Source: Amycolatopsis sp. WQ 127309 (lineage in GTDB: Bacteria > Actinomycetota > Actinomycetes > Mycobacteriales > Pseudonocardiaceae). From it: DNA of 64,000 nt. This document shows, piece by piece, positions 33,982-42,678 of the stretch (positions are counted from its first letter, which is position 1; each line of letters opens with the position of its first letter). A program made the translations under genes and the position numbers. The notes beneath the pieces are model-generated. The model was not told the DNA's origin. It saw nothing but the letters and a program-made list of their open reading frames with translations, and searched no databases. Where the stretch lies: NCBI RefSeq assembly GCF_023023025.1, contig NZ_CP095481.1, forward strand, positions 7,763,001-7,827,000. Direction: 5' to 3'.

Positions 33982-34920
33982 GTGTCCTTGTCTTCGGCTG
34001 TCGAGACGATCCGCGCCACCGCGTCGCGGGCGCGGCCGGACACGGTGCTGACGGGGCTGATCGGCGCGGGCATCGGGCCGTCGCTGAGCCCGCCGCTGCA
34101 CGAGACCGAGGCCCGCCGGCTCGGGCTGGAGCTGGTCTACGCGCGGTTCGACCTGGACGACCACGCGGTGCCGGCCACCGCCGTCGGCCCGCTGCTGGCC
34201 GCGGCCCGCGACGCCGGCTACCGCGGGCTCAACATCACCCACCCGTGCAAGCAGCTGGTTCTGGAGCACCTGGACGAGCTGTCCGCCGACGCCACGGCCC
34301 TGGCGGCGGTCAACACCGTCGTCTTCCGGGACGGCCGGGCGATCGGGCACAACACCGACTGGTCCGGTTTCGCCCGCGCGCTCCGGACCGGGCTGCCGGA
34401 CGTCGACCTCGGCACGGTCGTGGTGCTCGGCGCGGGCGGCGCCGGTGCCGCGGTGACCCACGGCCTGCTCACCGCCGGGGCGGGGCACGTCCGGGTCTTC
34501 GACGTCGACACCGGCCGGGCCGGAGCGCTCGCCGCCGCCCTCGCCGGCCGCTTCGGGGCTGAGCGCGCGTCGGCGGGCGCGGACCTCGCGACGGACGTCG
34601 CGGCCGCGGACGGCCTCGTGCACGCCACCCCGACCGGGATGGCCGCCCACCCCGGCCTGCCGCTTCCCGCCGGCCTGCTGCGCCCCGGCCTGTGGGTCGC
34701 GGAGGTGGTCTACCGCCCGCTCGAAACGGAGCTGGTCCGCACCGCCCGCGCCCTCGGCGCGCCGGTGCTCGAGGGCGGCCGGATGGCCGTGTTCCAGGCG
34801 GCGGAGGCGTTCACCCTGTTCACCGGCGCCGAACCCGACGCCGGGCGGATGCTGCGTCACCTCGGCGTGCTGACCGGAGACACCCCACGTGAAAGGCAGC
34901 CCGCCGATGTCCTCGACTGA
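33982..34920 (+). CDS. aroE: Shikimate/quinate dehydrogenase
   Basis: 312 residues. Substrate domain motifs GPSLSPPLHETEA, NITHPCKQ (catalytic Lys) and NTDWSGF; NADP/NAD-binding VVVLGAGGAGAAVTHGLL; C-terminal GRMAVFQAAEAFTLFTG. It interconverts shikimate (or quinate) and the dehydro form. As it is followed by a 3-dehydroshikimate dehydratase gene, a catabolic role (QsuD-like) is more likely than aromatic biosynthesis. GTG 33982 has GGGAG five nt upstream; GTG 33976 is in frame. Overlaps the next gene by 14 bp. Confidence 0.88.
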   Translation: MSLSSAVETIRATASRARPDTVLTGLIGAGIGPSLSPPLHETEARRLGLELVYARFDLDDHAVPATAVGPLLAAARDAGYRGLNITHPCKQLVLEHLDELSADATALAAVNTVVFRDGRAIGHNTDWSGFARALRTGLPDVDLGTVVVLGAGGAGAAVTHGLLTAGAGHVRVFDVDTGRAGALAAALAGRFGAERASAGADLATDVAAADGLVHATPTGMAAHPGLPLPAGLLRPGLWVAEVVYRPLETELVRTARALGAPVLEGGRMAVFQAAEAFTLFTGAEPDAGRMLRHLGVLTGDTPRERQPADVLD

Positions 34921-36754
34921 CTCCCGCCGTTCGATCGCCACCGTCTGCCTGTCCGGGACGCTCGAAGACAAGCTCACCGCGGCCGCCCGGGCCGGGTTCG
35001 ACGGCGTGGAGATCTTCGAGAACGACCTCGTCGCCTCGCCGTGGTCGGCGAAGGAGGTCGGCGAGCACTGCGCCGAGCTGGGTCTGTCGATCGACCTGTA
35101 CCAGCCGTTCCGGGACTTCGAGGCGGTGCCGCCGGCCGTGCTCGCGCGGAACCTCCGGCGCGCGGAGCTGAAGTTCGACGTCATGGAGCAGCTGGGCACC
35201 GACACGATGCTGGTCTGCTCGACCGTGTCCCCGGACGCGGTCGACGACGACGACCTCGCCGCCGAGCAGCTGCACCTGCTGGCCGAGCACGCCGCCGCGC
35301 GGGGCCTGCGGATCGCCTACGAAGCGCTGGCCTGGGGCCGGTTCGTCAACACCTACGAGCACTCCTGGCGGATCGTGCGCCGGGCCGCCCACCCCGCCCT
35401 GGGGTTGTGCCTCGACAGCTTCCACATCCTCTCGCGCGGCAGCGACCCGGCCGCGATCCGCACGATCCCCGGCGAGAAGCTGTTCTTCCTGCAGCTGGCC
35501 GACGCGCCGCGACTGCAGATGGACGTGCTGCAGTGGAGCCGCCACCACCGGCTGTTTCCGGGCCAGGGCTCGTTCGACCTGACCGCCTTCACCGGGCACG
35601 TGCTCGCGGCCGGGTACCGCGGGCCGCTGTCGCTCGAGGTGTTCAACGACGTCTTCCGCCAGGCCGACCCGGTACCGGCGGCCGTCGACGCGATGCGCTC
35701 CCTGCTGGCCCTGCAGGAGAACCTCGGGGTCGCGGACCTGCCGCCCGCCCCGGCGCTGGCCGGGCACACGTTCGTCGAGCTGGCCGTCGACGACGTGTCG
35801 GCGCCGCGGGTGGCGGAAGCGTTGCGCGGACTGGGTTTCGCCGAGACGGGCCGGCACCGGTCCAAGCCCGTCCGGTTGTGGCAGCAGGGTGACGCGCGGA
35901 TCCTGCTCAACGGCGACGGTCCGGGCCCCACCGGGAGCGCGTCGGTCGGCGCGGTCGCCGTCGAAAGCGCGGACCCGGTCGCCTCGGCCCGGCGCGCCCA
36001 GCGGCTGCGGGCGCCGATCCTGCCGCGCGACCACCGCGCGGACGAGGCGGACCTCTCGGCGATCGCCGCACCGGACGGGACGTCGGTCTTCTTCTGCCGC
36101 ACCGGCGCGGAAACCGGCGACAGCTGGCTCGGCGACTTCACGCTGTCCGACGCTCCCGGCCCGGGCGCGGGGGTGACCGGGATCGGCTACCTCGGCCTGA
36201 CCCAGCCGTTCGACCACTTCGACGAGGCGACGCTGTTCTACCGCGCGGTGCTCGGCCTCGAGCCGGAGCCGGTGACGGAGTTCGCGGCGCCGTTCGGCCT
36301 CGTGCGCAGCCGCACGGTGACCGATGCCTCGGGCCGCGTCCGCATCGCTCTGGAGTCGTCGCTGCTGCGGCGAGGGGAGTGGGCACCGAGCGTGCGGGAG
36401 CCCCAGCGAATCGCCCTGACCAGCGATGACGCGCTCGCGAGCGCGCGGCGGATGCGGGAACTGGGCGCGCCGCTGCTGGACATCCCGGGCAACTACTACG
36501 ACGACCTCGACGCCCGCCTGGCCCCGGACCCCGAGCTGCTCACGGCCTTGAGACGGCAGTCGGTGCTCTACGACCGCGACGAGCATGGAGAACTGTTGCA
36601 CTTCTTCACGCTGGTGCTCGGTGGCCGGATCTTCTTCGAGGTGGTGCAACGAATCGGCGGCTACGCGGGCGACGGCGCGGCGAACTCCCCGGTCCGGATG
36701 GCCGCACACCGCGGCCAGCGCGACGCGAGGGGCGAAGCGTCCACAGAGGACTGA
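34907..36754 (+). CDS. qsuB: 3-dehydroshikimate dehydratase, QsuB type (isomerase plus HPPD-like domains)
   Basis: 615 residues, close to the usual length of about 618. The N-terminal half is a TIM-barrel of the xylose isomerase-like type (SIATVCLSGTLEDKLTAAARAGFDGVEI, YEALAWGRFVNTYEHSW, GLCLDSFHIL, QLADAP, SLEVFND) with metal ligands. The C-terminal half is a 4-hydroxyphenylpyruvate-dioxygenase-like vicinal oxygen chelate pair (GIGYLGLTQPFDHFDEATLFYRAVLGLE, ELLHFFTLVLGGRIFFEVVQRIGGYAGDG). It dehydrates 3-dehydroshikimate to protocatechuate. Operon with the dehydrogenase; together they convert quinate/shikimate to an entry point of the beta-ketoadipate pathway. Confidence 0.9.
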   Translation: MSSTDSRRSIATVCLSGTLEDKLTAAARAGFDGVEIFENDLVASPWSAKEVGEHCAELGLSIDLYQPFRDFEAVPPAVLARNLRRAELKFDVMEQLGTDTMLVCSTVSPDAVDDDDLAAEQLHLLAEHAAARGLRIAYEALAWGRFVNTYEHSWRIVRRAAHPALGLCLDSFHILSRGSDPAAIRTIPGEKLFFLQLADAPRLQMDVLQWSRHHRLFPGQGSFDLTAFTGHVLAAGYRGPLSLEVFNDVFRQADPVPAAVDAMRSLLALQENLGVADLPPAPALAGHTFVELAVDDVSAPRVAEALRGLGFAETGRHRSKPVRLWQQGDARILLNGDGPGPTGSASVGAVAVESADPVASARRAQRLRAPILPRDHRADEADLSAIAAPDGTSVFFCRTGAETGDSWLGDFTLSDAPGPGAGVTGIGYLGLTQPFDHFDEATLFYRAVLGLEPEPVTEFAAPFGLVRSRTVTDASGRVRIALESSLLRRGEWAPSVREPQRIALTSDDALASARRMRELGAPLLDIPGNYYDDLDARLAPDPELLTALRRQSVLYDRDEHGELLHFFTLVLGGRIFFEVVQRIGGYAGDGAANSPVRMAAHRGQRDARGEASTED

Positions 36755-36788
36755 TGCGGCTTCATCGCGTCGAACGTGGTCGGATTGC

Positions 36789-37700
36789 TCAATCTTGCTT
36801 TGCCGCGGCGGCGCCACCGCGCTGCCACATGTCGTAGTTGCCGCACTCCGCCGTGATGTCGGCTGCCTCCTGGGCCGCGGCGAAGAAGTCGTCGACCATC
36901 GGTGAGGTGCGGGACGCCGCCACCGCGAGGCACACCTGTTCGGGCGCCAGATCCGGGATGGGCACGTAGCTGATGTCCGGGTGGGAGTAGAACACCGTCG
37001 CCGAGCGGGCCAGGAACGAGATGCCCCGGCCGGCCGCGACGTGCTCCAGCGTTTCGTCCACCCCGCGCACCACGTAGCCCGCGTTGGGGTGAGGGCGTCC
37101 GGTGGGCTGCGTGCTGGTGTCGGCCGGCCAGATCAGCGGCTCGCCGGCCAGGTCGGCTTCGGTGACTTCCTCCTTGCCCGCCAACCGATGGCCGGCGGGA
37201 AGGACCGCCACCCGGGGTTCGGTGTAGAGCGGGGCGACGCGCAAGCCTGCCTCGTCGATGGGCAGCCGCACGTAGGCGATGTCGATGCGGCCGTCCAGCA
37301 GCATCGGGGCCTGGTCGTCGCTCTCGATCCGTTGTACGTCAACGGGAACGTCCGGGTGGCGGGCGGCGAACAGGTTCACCGCGGGGGCCGTCGCGACACC
37401 CGCGCGGAAGCCGACCATCAGCCGCCGGCTGCCCCGTGCGGCCACGGTCACCCGGTGGCGGGCCGCCTGCGCGGAGGCGAGCAGCGGGCCGGCGTCGGCC
37501 AGCAGCTGCCGGCCGGCGTCGGTCAGCGTGACGCCGTGGCTGTCTCGTGCCAGCAGCGCGGCGCCGAGATCCTTCTCCAGCGCGCGAATCTGCCGGCTGA
37601 GCACCGGCTGGGCGATGTGCAGCTCATCGGCGGCGCGGCCGAAGTGCAGCTTGTCGGCGACGGCGACGAAGTAGCGCAGCTTGCGCAGGTCCAGATCCAT
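36789..37700 (-). CDS. LysR family transcriptional regulator
   Basis: 303 residues. HTH: MDLDLRKLRYFVAVADKLHFGRAADELHIAQPVLSRQIRALEKDLG. Effector domain: LMVGFRAGVATAPAVNLFAARHPDVPVDVQ, DIAYVRLPIDEAGLRVAPLYTEPRVAVLPAGH. Start ATG has GGGAGG upstream. Divergent from the F420-reductase-like gene at 37890 (189 bp apart), the likely target; a GGACA-acg-TGTCC dyad lies at 37851-37863 in that gap. Confidence 0.88.
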   Translation of the reverse strand: MDLDLRKLRYFVAVADKLHFGRAADELHIAQPVLSRQIRALEKDLGAALLARDSHGVTLTDAGRQLLADAGPLLASAQAARHRVTVAARGSRRLMVGFRAGVATAPAVNLFAARHPDVPVDVQRIESDDQAPMLLDGRIDIAYVRLPIDEAGLRVAPLYTEPRVAVLPAGHRLAGKEEVTEADLAGEPLIWPADTSTQPTGRPHPNAGYVVRGVDETLEHVAAGRGISFLARSATVFYSHPDISYVPIPDLAPEQVCLAVAASRTSPMVDDFFAAAQEAADITAECGNYDMWQRGGAAAAKQD

Positions 37701-37850
37701 GGAACCTCCCGGTCCGGCGATGCCTCCAGGGTATCGCAGCAGCTGAAAGAGGTCTTGGACACGCACTCGGGCCGCTGGCAGCCTCGGGAACAGGACGCCG
37801 TTCGGGCACGTCATCCGGCGGCGTCGACGGCTCGACAGTGGACGACGACG

Positions 37851-37863
37851 GGACAACGTGTCC
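37851..37863. promoter_or_regulatory. Small dyad upstream of the F420-reductase-like gene
   Basis: GGACA-acg-TGTCC, 27 nt before the ATG at 37890, inside the LysR/reductase divergent gap; a possible operator. Confidence 0.3.
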
Positions 37864-37889
37864 TGTCCGGCTCCGGGAGGTAGCACATC

Positions 37890-38507
37890 ATGAGCAACAT
37901 CAGCATCATCGGTCTGGGCGGGATGGCCCGCGCGATCGGCGCCCGCGCGGTCGAGGGCGGCCACACCGTCGAGGTCATCGGCCGCGACGCCGTCAAGGCC
38001 AAGGAGGTGGCCGCGGCCCTCGGTGCCACGGCCGGGACCTTCGGCGCCACCCCGGCCGGCGACCTCGTCATCCTCGCCGTGCCGCACGCCGGCGGCGTGC
38101 CCGTGGTCACCCAGTACGGGGACGCGCTGGCCGGCAAGGTCATCGTCGACATCTCCAACACGTTCGCCGGCCCCGACGACACCGTGCTGGTCACCGCCGA
38201 GGGCAGTTCCGGCGCGCAGGAGATCGCCGAGGCCGCCCCGGCGAGCGCGCACGTGGTCAAGGCGTTCAACACCGTCTTCGGGCACGTCCTGGCCAAGGGA
38301 GGTCCGCTGGACGTGCTCGTCGCCGGCGACGACGCGGTGGCCAAGGCGAGCGTGTCGGCGTTCGTCGAAAGCCTCGGGCTGCGCCCGCTGGATGCCGGTG
38401 GCCTGGCGATGGCGCACTGGCTGGAGGGCGCCGGCCTGCTGCTGATGGGCCTGGCCCGCAACGGCGCGGGGTTCGACGTCGCGCTCGGCGTCACGATCCT
38501 CGACTGA
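37890..38507 (+). CDS. NADP oxidoreductase, coenzyme F420-dependent-like
   Basis: 205 residues. ISIIGLGGMARAIGARAVEGGHTVEVIGRD is a glycine-rich Rossmann start; LVILAVPHAGG, VIVDISNTFAG, VVKAFNTVFGHVLAKG (the KAFNT motif of F420:NADP reductases), DALDVLVAGDDAVAKASVSAFVESLGLRPLDAGGL. It may move hydride between F420 and NADP or act as a ketone reductase. First of three oxidoreductase genes in a row; a second paralogue is at 39511. Confidence 0.85.
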   Translation: MSNISIIGLGGMARAIGARAVEGGHTVEVIGRDAVKAKEVAAALGATAGTFGATPAGDLVILAVPHAGGVPVVTQYGDALAGKVIVDISNTFAGPDDTVLVTAEGSSGAQEIAEAAPASAHVVKAFNTVFGHVLAKGGPLDVLVAGDDAVAKASVSAFVESLGLRPLDAGGLAMAHWLEGAGLLLMGLARNGAGFDVALGVTILD

Positions 38508-38554
38508 GCGGCGCACCACCGCACACCTAAACCCCATTAAGGAGCACCAGGAAA

Positions 38555-39496
38555 ATGCGCGTTTTCGTCACCGGCGGGACCGGCCACGCCGGCTCGTACC
38601 TCGTCCCGGACCTCATCGCCGCCGGGCACGAAGTCACCGGCCTGGCCCGGTCGGACGCTTCCGCGGCGGCGTTGTCCGCACTCGGCGCGAAGGTGCGCCG
38701 CGGCAGCCTCGAGGACCTCGACGGGCTCAAGGAGGCGGCCGCCGGTTCCGATGGCGTCATCCACGTCGCGCACCGGCAGGACCTGCTCCCGACCGGCGGG
38801 ATGGACGCCGTGGCCGCCGCGGAGCTCCCGATCGTGCTCGCGTACGGCGAGGCGCTCGCGGGAACCGGAAAGCCGCTGGTCATGGCCGGGAGCATCGGCT
38901 CGCCCGGGAACGGGCGGACCCTGGACCGGCCGGCCACCGAGGACGACCCGGCCCTGCCGGCCGGCGACGAGCACCAGGGCACCCTGCGGGCTCGCAACGT
39001 CGTGGAAACCGCTGTCGTCGGCCTCGCCGAGCGGGGAGTGCGGTCTTCGGTCGTGCGGCTTCCCACCATCATGCACAGCGCGACCGACGCGGGCTTCCTC
39101 ACCGCATTGATTGCCGTCGCGAAGGAAAAGGGTTTCGCCGGCTACCCTGGAGACGGCGCGAACCGGTGGAACGCGGTGCACGTCCGCGACGCCGCCTCCG
39201 TGTTCCGCCTGGCGCTGGAGAAGGGCGCGGCCGGCCGGTACTGGCACGCCGTCGAGAGCGAGGGCATCCCGTTCCGCGCGGTCGCGGAGGCCATCGGCAG
39301 CCGTCTCGGCCTGCCCGCCGTGAGCATTCCACTGGACGAGCTGATGCTGCCGGGCTACTTCGGGTTCCTCGCGGCCGTGGTCACGCTGGACCTTCCGGTG
39401 TCCAGCCGCATCACCCGCCGGACCCTCGGCTGGGAGCCCGGTGAGCCCGACCTGCTCACCGATCTGGACAACGGCCACTACTTCCCGGCCGGCTGA
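38555..39496 (+). CDS. NAD-dependent epimerase/dehydratase-like (extended SDR) protein
   Basis: 313 residues. VFVTGGTGHAGSYLVPDLIAAGHEVTGLARSD has the TGGxGxxG motif; GSLEDLDGL, HVAHRQDLL, GSIGSPGN, RSSVVRLPTIMHS, WNAVHVRDAASVFRLALEKG follow. It is the actinobacterial NAD(P)-binding type often seen beside LysR genes; the strict YxxxK of epimerases is not evident. Ribosome site AAGGAG. Same operon as the flanking F420-reductase-like genes (47 and 14 bp gaps). Confidence 0.82.
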   Translation: MRVFVTGGTGHAGSYLVPDLIAAGHEVTGLARSDASAAALSALGAKVRRGSLEDLDGLKEAAAGSDGVIHVAHRQDLLPTGGMDAVAAAELPIVLAYGEALAGTGKPLVMAGSIGSPGNGRTLDRPATEDDPALPAGDEHQGTLRARNVVETAVVGLAERGVRSSVVRLPTIMHSATDAGFLTALIAVAKEKGFAGYPGDGANRWNAVHVRDAASVFRLALEKGAAGRYWHAVESEGIPFRAVAEAIGSRLGLPAVSIPLDELMLPGYFGFLAAVVTLDLPVSSRITRRTLGWEPGEPDLLTDLDNGHYFPAG

Positions 39497-39510
39497 CGGA
39501 AGGCGCCGAT

Positions 39511-40179
39511 ATGACGACGGTGGGATTCATCGGAAGTGGCAACATCGGCAGTGCCGTCGCGCGGCTCGCGATCGAGGCCGGGCACCAGGTCGTGCTCAGC
39601 AACTCACGCGGTCCCGGAACGCTCGCGGACGCGGTCGCCGAGCTGGGGCCGCGGGCGTCCGCGGCGACGAGCGGGCAGGCCGCGGCGGCCGGTGACATCG
39701 TGGTGGTCACGGTGCCGGTCACGGCGTTCCCCGACTTGCCCGCCACGGCACTGGCCGGGAAGACGGTCATCGACACGTGCAACTACGGCCCCGAGCGTGA
39801 CGGGCACATCGCCGCGCTCGACAGCGGGTCGCTCACCTCGAGCGAACTGTTGCTGCGGTACCTCCCGGACGCCCTGCTCGTGAAGGCGTTCAACAACATC
39901 TTCCACAAACACCTGCTGGCCCTCGCCCGCCCGGTGGGGGCGGCCGACCGTTCGTACCTGCCGATCGCCGGGGACTCCGCGCCGGCGAAGGCGGCGGTGA
40001 CCGAGTTCGTCGAGTCCATCGGGTACGGCGTGGTGGACGCGGGATCGCTGCCCGACGGCTGGCGGCAGGCGACGGGCACGCCGGTGTGGGGAACCCCGTA
40101 CGGGCCGTACCCCGACGAGAAGGGCTCACCGGCCGGCGAGAACGCCATCCGCGCGGCACTGGCCGCCGCGACGCGGTAA
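39511..40179 (+). CDS. NADPH-dependent F420 reductase-like protein
   Basis: 222 residues. VGFIGSGNIGSAVARLAIEAGHQVVLSNSRGP, VVVTVPVTAFPDL, VIDTCNYGPERDG, LLVKAFNNIFHKHLLALAR, ADRSYLPIAGDSAPAKAAVTEFVESIGYGVVDAG. Family as for the gene at 37890, with which it shares the KAFN motif. Catalysis unknown; probably reduces a small-molecule substrate along with its neighbours. Confidence 0.85.
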   Translation: MTTVGFIGSGNIGSAVARLAIEAGHQVVLSNSRGPGTLADAVAELGPRASAATSGQAAAAGDIVVVTVPVTAFPDLPATALAGKTVIDTCNYGPERDGHIAALDSGSLTSSELLLRYLPDALLVKAFNNIFHKHLLALARPVGAADRSYLPIAGDSAPAKAAVTEFVESIGYGVVDAGSLPDGWRQATGTPVWGTPYGPYPDEKGSPAGENAIRAALAAATR

Positions 40180-40282
40180 CGCCGAGGCCGTACGGCAGTC
40201 ACGTCAGTCTCGGCCAGGATCGGCCGACGGGCCGGGAGACTCGGCCTCGCCACGGCCCTCGCCACAGGACCACCACCCGGCA

Positions 40283-40324
40283 ACCCCGGTCACCGTGTTG
40301 GCCACCCCGGTCACCGTGTTGGCC
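40283..40324. repeat. Perfect tandem 21-bp repeat
   Basis: The unit starting ACCCCGGTCACCGTGTTGG occupies 40283-40303 and 40304-40324 exactly; a third, degenerate copy follows (GCTCCGGTCGG). In a non-coding gap. Confidence 0.8.
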
Positions 40325-40602
40325 GCTCCGGTCGGCTTCGGCCGCCCACGGTAACTCCGAGGCTTGCGTGGCTTCCGGTGCGGCGGGGCTGGCTTGCGGC
40401 GGCTTGGTGCCGGGCCTGCGTGACGCGGGCCGGCGGTGTCGGTAGCCGAACGCCGGTCCGGCTCGAACCCGACCCTCCCGGCAGCCGACTACTCCACGAG
40501 GACGACTGCGACGAGGTAACGGGTCAGTTCGGCGCGGGTCTGAGCCGCCGCGAAAGTCCACAGTGGATGGTTCGGCGCAGTGAGGCGCGTCACAGTGTGG
40601 CC

Positions 40603-40631
40603 GGGAACCCCGGCCGCCCGGGACCCGACTG
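40603..40631 (+). promoter_or_regulatory. ECF-type promoter, copper motif copy 1 (PepSY operon)
   Basis: GGGAAC (40603-40608), 17-nt spacer, CGACTG (40626-40631). Predicted start of transcription near 40637, giving a leader of about 20 nt with ribosome site AAGGGAG before ATG 40658. Three more copies with the same spacing lie in the copper island. Confidence 0.65.
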
Positions 40632-40657
40632 TTGACGTGGCGGCTGAAGGGAGCCCG

Positions 40658-41989
40658 ATGTCCATCGAAGAGCGCGAAAAGCTCGTACCGGAGCCGGTTG
40701 CCGAGCCGCGGGCCGGCTGGGCGTCGATCCGGCCGCTGGTGCTGCGCCTGCACTTCTACGCCGGTGTCTTCATCAGCCCGTTCCTGCTCGTGGCCGCGGT
40801 CACCGGGCTGGCCTACGTCTGGGCACCGCAGGCGGAACAGGCCGTCTACGACCGGGAACTGCACGTGCCCGCGGCGCCGGGCACCGTCCCGCTGGACCAG
40901 CAGGCCGCGGCGGCGCGGGCCCTCGTGCCGGACGGCACGCTGACCGGGGTGCGGCCCGGGATGACGCCGACCGACACGACGCAGGTGATCTTCGACCGGC
41001 CCGGTTTGGAAGCCAGCTACCACTGGACGGTGTTCGTCGACCCGCACACCGGCGACGTCCGCGGCCGGCTGGAGACCTACGGCTCGGGGCAGGCGATGCC
41101 GTTGCGGAGCTGGATCGACGTCCTGCACCGCAGCCTCCACCTCGGCGACTTCGGCCGCCTGTACAGCGAACTGGCCGCCAGCTGGCTGTGGGTCGTCGCG
41201 CTGGCCGGCCTGGCGCTCTGGCTCGGCCGGCGCCGCCGCAAGCGCGTGTCGGCGCCAAGCCCCCGGGCCAAGCTGCTGACCTGGCACGGCCGAACCGGCC
41301 TGGTTCTCGCGACCGGGCTGCTGTTCCTGTCCGCCACCGGCCTGACGTGGTCGCAGTACGCCGGCGACAGCATCAGCGAACTGCGCTCGCAGCTGGACTG
41401 GACCTCACCTTCGGTGTCGGCCACGGTCCCCGCGTCGAGCGGACGCGACATCGGCTTCGACGGCGCGCGCGAAGCCACGCTGCGGGCCGGGCTGGCCGAC
41501 CCGGTCGAGGTCCGCCCGCCGGCCGGGCCGGGCAAGGCCTACGTCGTGGCGCAGGTCGGCCGGAGCTGGCCGGTGCGGGCCGATTCGATGGCCGTCGACC
41601 CGGCGACCGGGACCGTCACCGACACCCTGCGGTTCGCGGACTACAACCTCGCGGCGAAGCTGAGCACGTGGGGGATCGACGCCCACATGGGCTTCCTCTT
41701 CGGGATCTGGAACCAGATCGCCTTGACGCTGCTGGCGGTCGTGCTGGTCGCCGTGATCGTCTGGGGCTACCGGATGTGGTGGCTGCGGCGGCCGACGCGC
41801 GGCGAGGCCCGGTTCGGCCGGCCGCCGGCGCGCGGAGCGTGGCGGCGGATCCCGGGTCGGGTGCTGGCCCCGGCGGTGGTCGTGGTCGCCGTCGTCGGCT
41901 ACTACCTGCCGTTGTTCGGGTTGTCACTGCTGGGTTTCGTCATCGTGGACGGCCTGCTCGAGCTGCGCCGGCGGAAGGTGGACGCATGA
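40658..41989 (+). CDS. PepSY-associated transmembrane protein
   Basis: 443 residues, four to five membrane helices: LRLHFYAGVFISPFLLVAAVTGLAYV, WLWVVALAGLALWLG, HGRTGLVLATGLLFLSATGLTW and, near the end, FGIWNQIALTLLAVVLVAVIVWGYRMWWLRRP. The family (DUF2534/PiuB-like) often supports metal reduction or uptake at the membrane. PepSY-like stretches lie between (HWTVFVDPHTGDVRG, DSMAVDPATGTVTD). First gene of a copper-related run, with the shared promoter element 27 nt upstream and a 4-bp overlap with the DUF5134 gene. Confidence 0.85.
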   Translation: MSIEEREKLVPEPVAEPRAGWASIRPLVLRLHFYAGVFISPFLLVAAVTGLAYVWAPQAEQAVYDRELHVPAAPGTVPLDQQAAAARALVPDGTLTGVRPGMTPTDTTQVIFDRPGLEASYHWTVFVDPHTGDVRGRLETYGSGQAMPLRSWIDVLHRSLHLGDFGRLYSELAASWLWVVALAGLALWLGRRRRKRVSAPSPRAKLLTWHGRTGLVLATGLLFLSATGLTWSQYAGDSISELRSQLDWTSPSVSATVPASSGRDIGFDGAREATLRAGLADPVEVRPPAGPGKAYVVAQVGRSWPVRADSMAVDPATGTVTDTLRFADYNLAAKLSTWGIDAHMGFLFGIWNQIALTLLAVVLVAVIVWGYRMWWLRRPTRGEARFGRPPARGAWRRIPGRVLAPAVVVVAVVGYYLPLFGLSLLGFVIVDGLLELRRRKVDA

Positions 41990-42597
41990 TCACGACTGAA
42001 GGCCTGCGCTGGATCCTGACGGCGTTGTTCGTGCTCACCGGGGCGTTCTGCGCCTACCGGTGCGCGCGGCAGGGGACCGCCGCGGAGCGGGTCGGCGACG
42101 TCCTCCACGTCGTCATGTGCGTCGCGATGGTGGTGATGGCGTGGCCTGCGGGCATGGGCTTCGCGCGGCTACCGCAGACCGTCCTGTTCGGACTCGCGGC
42201 GGTGTGGTTCGCCGGCGTGGCGGTGACCGGCGCCGCGCACGCCGACCACGGCGGCCGCCGGGCGGCGAGCTACCACGTGGTGATGATGGCGGCCATGGCG
42301 TGGATGGTGTTCGTGATGCCGCGGGCGATGAGCGGCATGTCCGGCGGCGGGATGATGGACATGCCTGGGCATCCCGGGATGACCATGCCCGTCGCCGGCT
42401 CCGGCAGTGGCACTCCGGTCGACGTGCGGGTCGTCGCGCTCGTGCTGCTGGCCGCGTTCGTGGTGGCGGGCCTGGTCTTCCTGTCCCGGGCGTTCGACGA
42501 CGCGCGGGCGTCGGGGCCGCCCCTGCGGTTCCTGGGTCGCGGCGCCGACGGCGCGATGGCCCTCGGCATGGGCCTGATGCTGCTGACCATGGCCTGA
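41986..42597 (+). CDS. DUF5134 membrane protein, Met/His-rich
   Basis: 203 residues, about five membrane helices (WILTALFVLTGAFCAY, VLHVVMCVAMVVMAWPAGMG, VLFGLAAVWFAGVAVTGAAH, VVALVLLAAFVVAGLVF). The loop MSGMSGGGMMDMPGHPGMTMP is rich in Met and His, a typical copper-binding composition. The family's role is unknown but it is often next to copper genes in actinobacteria. ATGA overlap with the PepSY gene. Confidence 0.82.
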   Translation: MITTEGLRWILTALFVLTGAFCAYRCARQGTAAERVGDVLHVVMCVAMVVMAWPAGMGFARLPQTVLFGLAAVWFAGVAVTGAAHADHGGRRAASYHVVMMAAMAWMVFVMPRAMSGMSGGGMMDMPGHPGMTMPVAGSGSGTPVDVRVVALVLLAAFVVAGLVFLSRAFDDARASGPPLRFLGRGADGAMALGMGLMLLTMA

Positions 42598-42642
42598 CAC
42601 GACCGTCCGAAGTGGACGTCCGAAGTGGGCTGGATCACAACG

Positions 42643-42671
42643 CGGAACCGCGGGTGGTCTCCGGCCGACGT
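42643..42671 (+). promoter_or_regulatory. ECF-type promoter, copper motif copy 2 (CopD-CtaG gene)
   Basis: CGGAAC (42643-42648), 17-nt spacer, CGACGT (42666-42671). Transcription would start at about 42677-42679, on the GTG start of the next gene, which has no usable ribosome site: a leaderless mRNA. Confidence 0.6.
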
Positions 42672-42678
42672 CTGAGGG

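Larger units (their letters stand above)
40180..40657. other. Intergenic region with a 21-bp tandem duplication
   Basis: 478 bp with no convincing gene on either strand. It holds a perfect 21-bp tandem repeat (40283-40324) with a degenerate third unit, the palindrome TCCACAGTGGA (40557-40567) and, at 40603-40631, the promoter-like element shared by the copper genes downstream. Confidence 0.6.

Noticed and set aside
40283..40324. Possible CRISPR or satellite array
   Set aside because: Only two adjacent units with no spacers and no cas genes.
40199..41287. Minus-strand frame starting inside the PepSY gene and covering the intergenic gap
   Set aside because: Low-complexity Arg/Pro/Gly sequence opposite a real gene; the repeat QHGDRG comes from the 21-bp tandem repeat.
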